64,000 nucleotides of DNA, taken from Ulva prolifera (taxonomy: Eukaryota > Chlorophyta > Ulvophyceae > Ulvales > Ulvaceae). The notes beneath the pieces were generated by a model. That model was given only the letters and a program-made list of their open reading frames with translations, had not been told where the DNA came from and searched no databases. This document shows positions 22,701 to 32,439 of this stretch, one piece after another. Each line of letters opens with the position of its first letter. Positions within the stretch are counted from its first letter, which is position 1. The stretch spans positions 5,835,172-5,899,171 of the forward strand of contig CM041201.1 of the NCBI GenBank assembly GCA_023078555.1, written 5' to 3'. Made by a program: the position numbers and the translations under genes.

Positions 22701-25700
22701 CCCCGTCTGCGACAGAGATCGAGAATGGCATGGATTGCACCCAGGCGTATATCTTGGAGCGACGTGCAGCGGCACAATGTGCTGCCCCCATCGGCACGCG
22801 CCCCGGTGAGACGCTGTCGGACCCGATGTTGGTGCTCGCGACGTATGCTGTTGAGCGGCGGGGCCACGAGCACCAGTGTGTGCGGGTGGGCTGTATCAAT
22901 GACAGCAAGTCCTCGAAGCCCGCGACCCTGTGTCGAGCTTGCTGCAAGGTGCGCGGCGACTGAACTTGTGTATACACCCCGGTGCATCTGGTTTTCATTG
23001 TGAGCCCTGTCACAGTTGTCAGAATTCTGGCGTGTGCTTTTGTGGATGCATAAATGCCTCTCTCGAGCCCCGGTGTATCCTCTGATGCGTGTGCATGTCG
23101 CAGAGTGTGCGGGGGCGGCATTACGCCCTCGTCGCCGTTGTGGACGTTGATGGACGTCCAACCGGGGAATACATGTATGTGCGATACTGCAGCGGTTGCC
23201 GGCGGGGGCTTCCGCTGCACATGTTCAGGGATGGCCTGGCTCAGTGCAATCGCTGCGTCGACGGTGACGCCGAGTATCGCCGGCGAGCGGCACAGGAGTC
23301 GCTGCCGGGGCGACCCCCGGACGTCAACACGGATGATCTGGAGTATTCCACCCCAGAAAAGGCTCTGATCATGGACTACGCCTACGGCCCCGGACTGTGC
23401 AAGGCGAAGAACTGCCGAGAGGAGGTTGCTCGAATCGGAAGTGGCCCACAGAATACAACGCGCGCAGCGCCGATGTGTGGGCCTCACCTCAGGGTAGCGT
23501 CTCCTCACTGGACCACCACATGTCGCCAGGCGTGTCTTACAGAAATGCTACAGCCACAGGGGGTACTTGTGATCTAACACTGTGTTGTACGGAAGCTGTT
23601 CCATTGTTTACACGCCAATCACCTGCAGGCTTTCTATGTCAAAGTGGAGAAGACCGGGCTTCTGCAGCGCTGGTGCACGGGCCACAAGATGTGGGAGCAT
23701 CCGGACGTCTTTGGGGGCTTGGTGCGTGCGTGTCGCCACCGTTTTGTTACCAGGTCACTACCTGTGACAGGGGCTGCTGGACAGCAAGGCGCTGCCGGCG
23801 AGCAAGGGGTTGACAGTGCTCATGATGCCGATGTTGCCGGTCCCATGCCTGCAGTCGCAACGCCCGTCGCCGGGCCGCCAGCGCTCGCCGAGTCTGTCTC
23901 GGGAGTTGCCATCGAGGGCACAGCGAGTGACAGCCCGGTGGCTGGTGTATCGAGCTCTGGGACACTCGCGCATTGCGCGGCTCCCGTATCTGCTGTCAAT
24001 ACGCTCATGCATGAGACCATTCCTGTTGCCACGCCCACCACAGCTGAAGCTGGTGGTTCCACAGAGGAGTGGCAGGTGGCATGGGGGTGCCAGACTGCGA
24101 TTCTCGGTGGATGTACTGCGGCCAAACAAGTCCAGGCGTACCTCGGAAGACAGGGGGCGGCCGCTTTTGCGAGGAGCATCCTCAACCGGCCTGATGTCTG
24201 CGATGAGGCCATGGGGGCCGCGGTGGACGATGCTGTGAAGAAGCTATACACCACACTCGCCGCGGAAGGCGGCCCCACCACACCAGCGATTGGGTTTCCG
24301 GTTGCGCCTGTGCGCGCACCAACGACATGTGCACGCTGTAGCAAGCCTACATCGGCTGACGCGTTTGTCGGCAAGTCAATGTGCCTGTGGTGCGCTGCGG
24401 GAGGAGCTGAGAGCCTCTCACTGGTGGACGTTGGCAGTGCGCTCGAGTCTGGGATGTTGTATGGCAAAGGTGCAGTCCATCATCCATGTGTGTTCGGTTG
24501 TGACTGTGGGCGTTGCAGCATCAGCTGTGGTGTTGCAGTGATGTGCGTTTACAATGTGGAGAGACCTGGGCCATGGCGATGGCCAAGCAGCAGTGCAATG
24601 TAGTGATGCAGCTGTTGTTTGTGCCAAGGGTTTTGGTGGACACTCTGACTGGTGCACCTTGCAGGGCGGAGAGTCAGGAGGCAAGCTGTCCGCACGGACC
24701 CGAAGCTATCCGCGATTGGCGGGATCATAGTGGCGCATGCCCAGGTGGCTAAGAGCCTCAAGAAGAGGAGGTCCGTCAGTGTTGCTGGCGTCGCAGGCAA
24801 GCCTGCGAAGAAGCGTCAACGACACACCAGCAGCCAGAGCGCCCGACTCAGACACCAGCGGAAGGTTGTGCAGGATGGCTTGGCCCTGACGCGGTGTGCA
24901 GACCAGGAGGACCACGTATGTGCAGGTGAGCCATTTGATTGCTCATTCCTCGCTGATTGACCCTATGTTGCATGCGCACGTATTGGCTGGTAATGTATCA
25001 TTGGCAGCATCGTCCCTTGTACAGTCTGTTGCCCTGTCCCAATGCATTTCTGGAAGGGCGCATAGGGCTTTCTGTGGTCGGACTCGCTGTCACTTTGATC
25101 CTGCAGTTCATCAGTGCACGTTTCATCTTGGTACCCGACGACATCGACCACGAGCTATGCAGAGAGCGATGATGAGGATTCGGAGCCACCGGCACCGGCA
25201 GATGCAGACTTGACCATGCTGGCCGCTGCCCGTGCGGTGTATGCGCATGGCTTGGAGTGGTTGGCGAACACCGACTGTACTCACGCCGCCATGGAGACCG
25301 TCGAGGAGCTCCTCCCTGCCTTCGCACGCCGTTTCGGAACGAACAACTTTGCGTCCTTCGCTGTGGTCGATGCGGCCGGTCCGCAGCCAATCCTGCGAGC
25401 CCGGCAGAGCGACAAAGGTGGATGGCAACAGGTTCGCTTCTTACACAATGCTGTAAAGCACTGCCCGGAGAATTTGTGAACTGTTCGCGGTAGCACGCCG
25501 AGGGGCCAGAAGTGCGAAATAGTGCTGTGCTAGCTGTGGCTGCCAGTTATGGGACACTCGAGCTCTGACGGGGTGATCCTGTACGCGAAGCTGTATACCG
25601 GCAGCTGAGGTCCTCGTTGCCGCGGACCAGATCATCAGGGCCTGAACTGATGAGGTTTACGTTGAGATGCAGGTGATTTGTGCTCGCCCCCCCGGGCTGC

Positions 25701-27810
25701 GAGGTCGCAAGACGCATGATTCGGACACCGTCACTGACAGCACGTGGTTTGGGGGCTATGGTATCCGTATGAAGGACAACGAGCTTTGCGGTGACGTGCT
25801 GGTGAGGGACAAGAAGCCTCGGCGCATTGCAACAGGACTGCCTGGTCAGGACCCGGACCAGGACGCGGCGGTGCAAGTGGCGCGCGACACGTTTGCGTTG
25901 CTGCTGGATCGCCTGCACAATGTGCTCGGACCTGTGCCAATGAAGCCGGTGCATGTGCTGTCGCTGGCCTTCCTCGAAAACTGCAAGATCAAGGTTCCAG
26001 CGATCGAAGACCGCCATCAGACGACGTTGCTGATGACTGCTCACCTCTACACTGCGGTAATCGCCCGCCACAGGCAAAAATATGTGGAGAGCGGCGATGC
26101 TGCGCCTGATAGGAGCAAGGTTGCCCATGTTATCGGTTACTGCACAGCGCGCCTCGCTTGTGGCCTGCGAGAGGCCAGCAAGCCCTCCCCGCTCCCGGCG
26201 TCAGTCTGGGAGACTGTCCGTGGGGCTGCAGTTGCCACGATGACCGCATTCGAGTCACACGGCCAAGCCCTTTATGCAGCGGGAGCAAAGCTGTACTGCG
26301 GGCGTGCAAACGCAGCGTTCCCTGAAGAGGTGTTGCTGACGCGTCACAAAGCTATCTTCTCGGGCCTGGTGATGGCAGGGATTGTGGGTGGCGGGCCCAA
26401 CACAGCAGAAGCGCTGCGCGAATTTGTTGCAGGTGACGCAGCACCCGGCACCGGGGTTGTGCCGACGCGATCCTACGCAGATGACAGCGTCGCCCATGCA
26501 GACGACAGCGTTGCAATGTATGCAGTGCGGTCTGATTCACGTGGCTGCGTTGGAGTGGCCTGCGGCGGCGGCACTTCCGATGCAGTCGGCTCCTGTGCAG
26601 CTGGATCGTCACAGGCCATGCTCGCTGGTAGTGGCTGTGGTGGTCTGCAGGCACCCTGGTCTGACACCACTGCAATTACAGCAGTTGTTGATCATCCAGC
26701 GATTCGTGTCACAGGTGTGGCGGACGCGCCACCCGTTGAGAAGGTGAAGGCGAAGACTGAGCCTGTTGCCACGTCTTGCCTTGAAGGAGTCATCACCGTG
26801 TCTTCGGATGAGGAGGCCCCGCCAACTGCAGAACAGGGAGCGCCCGCAGCTGCACCGACGGCAGAGCCGGCAGGTGATGCTGCGCAGCTGGCTGCTGTCG
26901 ATCTCGGTGCAGCACTGCAGCGCCTGGAACCTAGCCCACGGTCTGCTCACGAGTCCTTGCCGAATGACCAAGTGCCGTCACTGAGTGATGTGGAGGCATC
27001 GCAGCACCACATTAACATTGACACGTACAAGTACGATCTGACGGAGTTGGCAGCAGATGTCCGCGCCGCGATCAAGGCTGTCACGCCTGCGGTATGTTCT
27101 GGTCGTGCCCATGTTGTTGTGGCAGTGCAGGTGGTGGCAGTCGGCATGTGCGTGCATTTTCTGGAGTCGGGGAGTTTTGTGCAGTCTGCTGTTGTGTATT
27201 TTCTTTTATGAGAAGCTGCATGCAGGAAGTCTTTGCTGTGTTGGCAGACGGCGCATACGATGCCGTGATTCTGCTCGGCCCCGGCGGCTGTGGCAAAACG
27301 GTGCTGGGTGAGAATGTACACGGGCGAGCGGTCATAACATTCGGCGAAGAGGGGGCGGCACGGTGTGCGCAAAGTGGCAGGCACGCAGCGAATGCAAGGT
27401 GCATGACGTTGGCACGCCGTTTCAGGTATGGTTCGTATATGCAGCGAGCGCAGATATACCTCAACCTGCAGGCTGCCGATGAGGTCGCCCAGGTTCAGAT
27501 GCTCATCATAGAGGAGGCGACGTCTGTGCCGAATCACATGTTGCAGCAGCACATCGGGGCGCGGACGGCGGCGCGGAAATCCGTTAACCTTGCACGTACG
27601 CGCCTCCAGCAAGACGCCCCTTATGAGATCACCACGGGTCTGGACGGGCTCAAGCTGATGGTCAGCGGGGACCATCTTTAGCAGATCGTGTCCACTGGGA
27701 GCGTCGGACGGGTGATTGCGTCGGGTGAAGAAGCGGGCGTTGCTGTGCCCGCGCCGCCAGCCAAGCAGGGCAAGTGTATCTGGGACCTGCAGATTCTGCA
27801 AGGCGCCAAG
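16747..27810 (+). CDS. Copy C: giant protein with tyrosine-recombinase-like, zinc-module and SF1 helicase parts
   Basis: Exons: 16747-16781, 18023-18380, 18553-18723, 18879-19067, 19196-19306, 20069-20295, 20500-20836, 21173-22948, 23104-23493, 23629-24469, 24665-24925, 25163-25431, 25673-27091, 27226-27810. All join in phase, giving about 2,322 codons with one TAG at 27679. Residues about 130-475 are recombinase-like: Arg 265 (AGLRTTFF), Lys 301 (NKCPN), Arg 428 (MVLR), His 447/Trp 451 (RHIGTW), Tyr 463 (MVHYF). The His of the usual HxxR is Met. Then come an acidic stretch and zinc modules CIVQGC...CELH, CTAC...CHRC, CVRVGC...CRAC, CSGC...CNRC, CKAKNC...CGPH and CARC...CLWC. A basic NLS-like exon, a helical domain and a tail with VITVSSDEE follow. 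The last exon has Walker A GPGGCGKT, a Walker-B-like LIIEEATS and a motif-III-like SGDHL, with the TAG directly after it. The domain set suggests DNA integration or rearrangement, but this is inference. The true 3' end is unresolved. Confidence 0.75.
17641..17783 (+). repeat. Two-and-a-bit copies of a 61-bp tandem repeat in the first intron of copy C
   Basis: GGCAGTCATGCATGT recurs at about 17640, 17701 and 17762. Between the starts lie near-identical segments holding CCAGGCGCTYCAGAATGGTC and CACCAACCATTC. Confidence 0.85.
19320..19666 (-). mobile_element. Solo LTR (347 bp) in an intron of copy C, TSD GGCGA
   Basis: It starts TGTCAGAAAAGC and ends TTGTGACA, with TG...CA termini, and is flanked by GGCGA at 19315-19319 and 19667-19671. 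It closely matches 54642-54986 and, more distantly and inverted, 53765-54112, which is followed by a primer-binding site. That fixes the sense strand of this copy as minus. Insertion was a few bases inside the donor of the intron that begins at 19307, so the donor GTGAGG is intact. Short open frames across it are not genes. Confidence 0.9.
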
Positions 27811-28197
27811 GTGCTTGTGATTGTCGCGCATGGTAACCATCGACTGCTCGGCATGATGCACAAGCTACATTGCACTGGGTGCGGTTCTCTTGGTGGCATC
27901 GGGTGCCGGTTGATGTTGCCGTGCCAACAGTATCGGTCTGGGTCCTTCACTCGAATGAATGGCATGACGCGGCTGCATGCACTGCGGTCTGAAGAGCGGG
28001 CGTCTGTGGTAGTGTGTCGCCTTTGTGTAGCCATATCGTATGGTTTTTGGCAATGTCACGTGTGCCCCCGTCGTGTTGGTCACATACCTCTTTGGGCAGT
28101 GCTGCCGCGGTCACATGCCATGCTACATCAGCGGCATGTTGGATGTTGTTGACGCGGTTGTCTAGTAGTGCAGTGCTTGATGTGCTTTGCCATGCAG

Positions 28198-29581
28198 GCA
28201 AAGTGGCGAGATCTCTGGAGACTGCATGGATCTGCTGTGCATGCGTGTGGAGTCACTGGACAGTCCCGGCTGGTTCCTGGTCTGGGTGCGCCCACAGGGA
28301 TACCCGTTGTCGGCGCCCGTGGGCTACCCTGACTTGCCGTTCTGCATCATCGCCGTTGCGACGTTCGCTGAGACTGAGACGATATTCTACAGCCACGTCT
28401 GGTGGCGGCAGGAATACCGGGACGCATTCCAGCTTCCTGCGGCACCTGAGGGAGAAGCGCTCCCCGCTCTTGGATTCAAGAAGGGTCATGTTGACGGCAG
28501 CCCGACGGAGCGCGTTGTGGAGGTGACATGCGACCGCAAAAGCGACTACTTCTTCAGGTCTGCCTTTGAATGCGCATCATCTGGGGTGACTGTTGCAATG
28601 GCGTGTGTATGTAACAGGTGAAATTGTGCAGTGACCGATTGCAGTGACCGATTTCAGTGGTTAGGGGGTCACATTCATGAACCAGGGTTGTGCAGGACGG
28701 ACGGGACATGCGAGCAGGCACGCCAGCAATTGGCTCTGGCCAAAGCATGGTCACGGCTGGTGCTGGCTCGGAAGGAGCCATACATCACCACCCATGCGAC
28801 GTCACGGCTGTCGCCGGGGGCGTATGCAGAGATAAAGTCATTCAAGCGACTGGCGGCTGGCTCGGTGAGGGGGGCGATGGAGGAGGCTTTGAAGGTGCAC
28901 ATGAAGGACTGGCGCACGCAGAGGGGGTTTGCGCGTGAGCATGGCCATGTCATTGACAACATCCTGGCTGAAAAGTTGCCCGCACTGATGGCTGAAGCAC
29001 TGGAGCCACTTCAGTATCCCGTCAACAATACAGATGGGCAGCCAAGCAGAGACATCCACTATGCAATCCCGCACGGGGATGCATGGGACGGCGTCGGCGA
29101 TCGCATGCATGAAAATGTGCCCTTCATGCCAATTGTGACTGTCCTGCTCGAGGAGGACCCTGTCGACAAGTTTCGGCCGATGCCGACATCGATGCACATT
29201 CAGTTCCCGCTGAAGCCGAGTGCTGTGCTTGCAGCCAGTGAGCTGCTGAGCTGCAGCTTTGGACCGGGCGAACACCGGGTGCTCATGCATGTGCCTGCGG
29301 CAGACACACTCGGCAGCAAGGAAGCTGTGGCATGCAACGTTGTCCTGATGTCTCGGGTGTCGGCGATGGCGGACTTCGCCATCACGTCGATGACGCCCGT
29401 GAACAGGCAAATGCTTCGTCATGGTGAAGGGCTGCGGAAAGTGAGGGAGAAGGTTGCGGGGAAACCGGGCTGGAGTCTGCGGCATGTGCACATTGCACGT
29501 GACAATGCTGCAGCTCCGGCATCTGTCCATCCTAGTGGCTGTATGGACGGGAGAAACATGGTCCCTGACAACGATATCTAG
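28198..29581 (+). CDS. Unrecognised coding region downstream of the copy C helicase (two open segments)
   Basis: Segment 1 is open from the TGCAG acceptor at 28197 to a GT donor at 28558. It is rich in aromatic residues (GWFLVWVRPQGYPL, FYSHVWWRQEY). Segment 2, about 28658-29578 with TAG at 29579-29581, encodes some 300 residues of mixed helical composition (for example RGAMEEALKVHMKDW, GEHRRVLMHV-like stretches). Neither matches a family I recognise. They follow copy C closely on the same strand and could be its C-terminal exons, or a second gene of the same unit. The phase across 27810-28198 does not join cleanly with the simplest donor, so I left them separate. No counterpart of copy B remains to compare. 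Confidence 0.4.
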
Positions 29582-31589
29582 GGAGTTTGTGTGTTGTTGC
29601 ATGCTACTCTAGATTTTGTTGGGTGCAAGTGTACAGTGTTGTGCGGATGTGTAGACGTGCCTGAGCAAGTTGTCGTGGACGAGCCTTGTGTTGATGTGTC
29701 AATGACCGAAACAGTTGCTTGCATGAGGATTCCGTTGTGTGTTCACTTCATTGCGTGAGGATTCATATGTAACCAGGAGACTGCACATTCATCACTGCAT
29801 TTCAACACAAAACCATACTCTGTGTCACCAAGCGCCCGTGCTGTGGCTCCATGTACGCCATCAACAGGGCGATCACCTCCGCCTGCCATCCAAAGGCGTG
29901 CTGTCCATAGCCGCAACAGCAGGGGGACACTCAGCCGCCACAATAGCAGCAACAGCAGCCACGACTACAGCGACGACAACGCCCACTGTTGCTGCAGCAT
30001 ACACCTGAAGTACGGGAAACTTAGCTGACTCGGCAGACGTTGGTGGTTTTGCTGTTACATGCGGCTGTCCTGTTGGGCGGGAGAGCACGGTTTCGGATCC
30101 GTGTGGTTGCACGTGTTGTGCCGGGATGCTGTGACATCGCCATGATTCGGACGTGTTCTGTTTCTTCGGTGCCTGAGACATGATTGCATGACGTTTGGTG
30201 CATGCGTGTGTAGTGTGTTACAAGGACAAAGGCAGCAAGTCGGGCAGCACCGCGAAAGGAGCAAGCAGACGAAGCAAACACCAAGACACCCACGAACATC
30301 TCACCCATCACCGGCGCAACAAGCGACACAGATCCGCAGACCGCCAAGCACACACCCACACACCAGCGCACACACGCACAGACCCACACACCCACAAACC
30401 CAAACCCACACACGCGCACGCACAAACCCCACAGCCGACACACAACATCACAACCACCAGCACCACAACGCCCGCCGCCGTACGACAGGGCCAAACCCAA
30501 CACACTGCTGCCTGAGGCCGCCCATCATGGCCGCCCGATTGCCGGGGGTCGCCCTGGCCCGATTGCCGGGGGTCGCCCTGGCCCCCCTCGCGTGTGTAGT
30601 GTGCAATCGCCACCACATGCTGCAGTTGCAACATGCAATGGCTGGTTCATTGGCTGATTGGTTGTGGCCAGCAGGCCACCTAGGGGAAGCAGGTGCGTGT
30701 CATGCCCCTCAGCATGACCAAATGTGGCTATGCTGAAGCGGCATGACAGGCACTCTTTCCCTAAGCAGCGCTGCTCACTGCACTACCTTGATGCCTTGCT
30801 GCCTGTGGCCAGCAGGCCACAGAAGTCAAGCGTGTGCGTGCCACACCCTTCAGCATGGCCACACTTACATGTGCTGAAGCAGCCACATGACAAGCTGTCT
30901 TCGAGTAGCGCTGCTGACCATGCACCGCTGATATTCACTGCAGCACACTGCAACCTCTCTGTTATGCGCTCCGCCCGCTCTGGCATGCCGGTGCTAGAGG
31001 CTGAATAAAAGAACGCTGGTGAACTGCAATTGAATGATGCGTCTTCAGCTCTTGGCATGCCATCTCTGTAGCGTACCCTGGCAAGATCTGCACCCGTATG
31101 CCTCATTGTGCACACACACGTATGCAAGAAACTCATGTAGTTGAAGCTGAAGCGCTCGATCCATAAAACGCTGTGGCTCCACGGCGTTCAAGGCCTAGCA
31201 GCAACACGTCGTGCCTGAACAGCTAAAAAAACAACCACAGCAGCAGCAGGAAGATAAGCCACCACAACAACAGCAACAACAGCCGATACTACAGCAACAA
31301 CAAATTCCACAGCTGATGCAGCATCAATCTGAAGTATGCGAACTTGGGCAGCAGCAACTGCAAGAACAACAGCAGCTCCAGCCAATTAAGCACTGGGTGC
31401 ATCTTATAGCTGAACCAGCTGAAACCTCTCATACGACATGTCGATCACTGGTGTACATCTGTCATTGGTCTGGCAGTTTTCCAGACCTGGCACAAGGCAA
31501 GCGCCCTGCTGACGCTCTGCAACTACTGATGCTGAAGCTGTTGTGGAAGTCCGATGTCTAGCGATTCTGCTCGCTTTTGTTGGTGAGGA
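29582..31589. other. Low-complexity spacer; no gene supported
   Basis: It holds a GCAACAGCAG-rich patch (29910-30000), a C/A-rich patch (30340-30440, CACACCCACACACC-like), a 24-base direct duplication (GATTGCCGGGGGTCGCCCTG twice, 30537-30585), a diverged tandem duplication of about 150 bases (GGCCAGCAGGCCAC near 30670 and 30810) and a CAG/CAA-rich stretch (31210-31385). Confidence 0.55.
31211..31561 (+). other. Glutamine-rich open frame (117 codons), probably not a gene
   Basis: CAG/CAA triplets give runs such as QQQQQQ and LQQQQIPQLMQHQ. There is no ATG at the left end. It lies just before the helicase fragment D and could be a decayed exon, but nothing in copies B or C matches it. Confidence 0.2.
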
Positions 31590-32435
31590 TTTCAAAGAGG
31601 AGCTGGTGTGCCAGAACAAGGTGGTGTAGTCACAGATTGGACCGATGCCAAGCAGGTGCGTTTGCACTGCAAATGCATGCATGCATGCTGCTCTCTCCTC
31701 ACATGCATCGGGTGCTGATGTGTGCAGGATTTGTACAACCTGGCACAGCCGAGGGACGGTGCCGCAAACGTGGTGTTTCTGCTGGGGCCCCCGGGCAGCG
31801 GGAAGTCTGGCATCATTATCGATGCCATGGCTGCAGCGACAGCGGGCTCGCCGTTCAGAGAGAGCACTCGTGCCGTGGGGGTGGAGCCTGCGCACGGTGC
31901 GCACAAGGTGTCGCTGATGGTGCACAAGGCCCTCATGCGCTTCGATCTGGGTCACCCCGCGGAGACGCTTTTTAGCGGCATGTGCGCGTCGGCGTGGATG
32001 CCCGGGGCCACCCCCGCCTTCCAGCATGACGCCGCCCGCGCCATCGCGGCGCGGAAGCTGCACGTCTTGGACGAGGTGCACGCCATGACGCCGCTGCTGT
32101 GGAAGTACCTGCTGCAGCTGCGGAAGAGCTTTGGAAGAGCCGCCATCAGTGATTTCCATCAGCTCGGGGTCCAGCCCCCGCATGGGCGAGCAACTGGAGT
32201 CTCAGCGGTCCCCGGTGTTGATGCCAACAGGATCTCCGCCAGCGCTGCCACCCCCCCCATCCCCACTTCCCCGCCGGCCCATGCCAACGCCGACCCGCCG
32301 CCGTTCTCCGCGACCGCTCCTGGTTGCTGCCGCACCCCATATGAGATATCTCCAATGTCAGACATTGACTTCACGCCTACAACGGAGGAGGCTAAATTCC
32401 TCAGCCTCGCCCCTCCAACAACAGCGCGCACATGA
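31590..32435 (+). pseudogene. Fragment D: PIF1/RecD-like helicase exon of a fourth copy
   Basis: A short exon ending DWTDAKQ (donor after 31656) is followed, after a TGTGCAG acceptor, by an exon from 31728 reading DLYNLAQPRDGAANVV. It has Walker A GPPGSGKS, a VSLMVHKALMRF block like the TxH motif, Walker B HVLDEVHAM (good DE box) and a motif-III-like ISDFHQL. It aligns with the copy C helicase exon (AYDAVILLGPGGCGKT) and keeps the canonical DE that C has as EE. High GC suits a B-type copy, and B lacks its helicase end. The frame stays open to 32435 but loses helicase character after about 32180, where Gypsy-derived sequence approaches. Confidence 0.55.
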
Positions 32436-32439
32436 AAAC

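Noticed and set aside
21173..27810. Helitron-type HUH Rep domain beside the helicase
   Set aside because: I searched copies B and C for an HUH motif with a downstream Tyr pair and found none; the upstream domain fits a tyrosine recombinase better.
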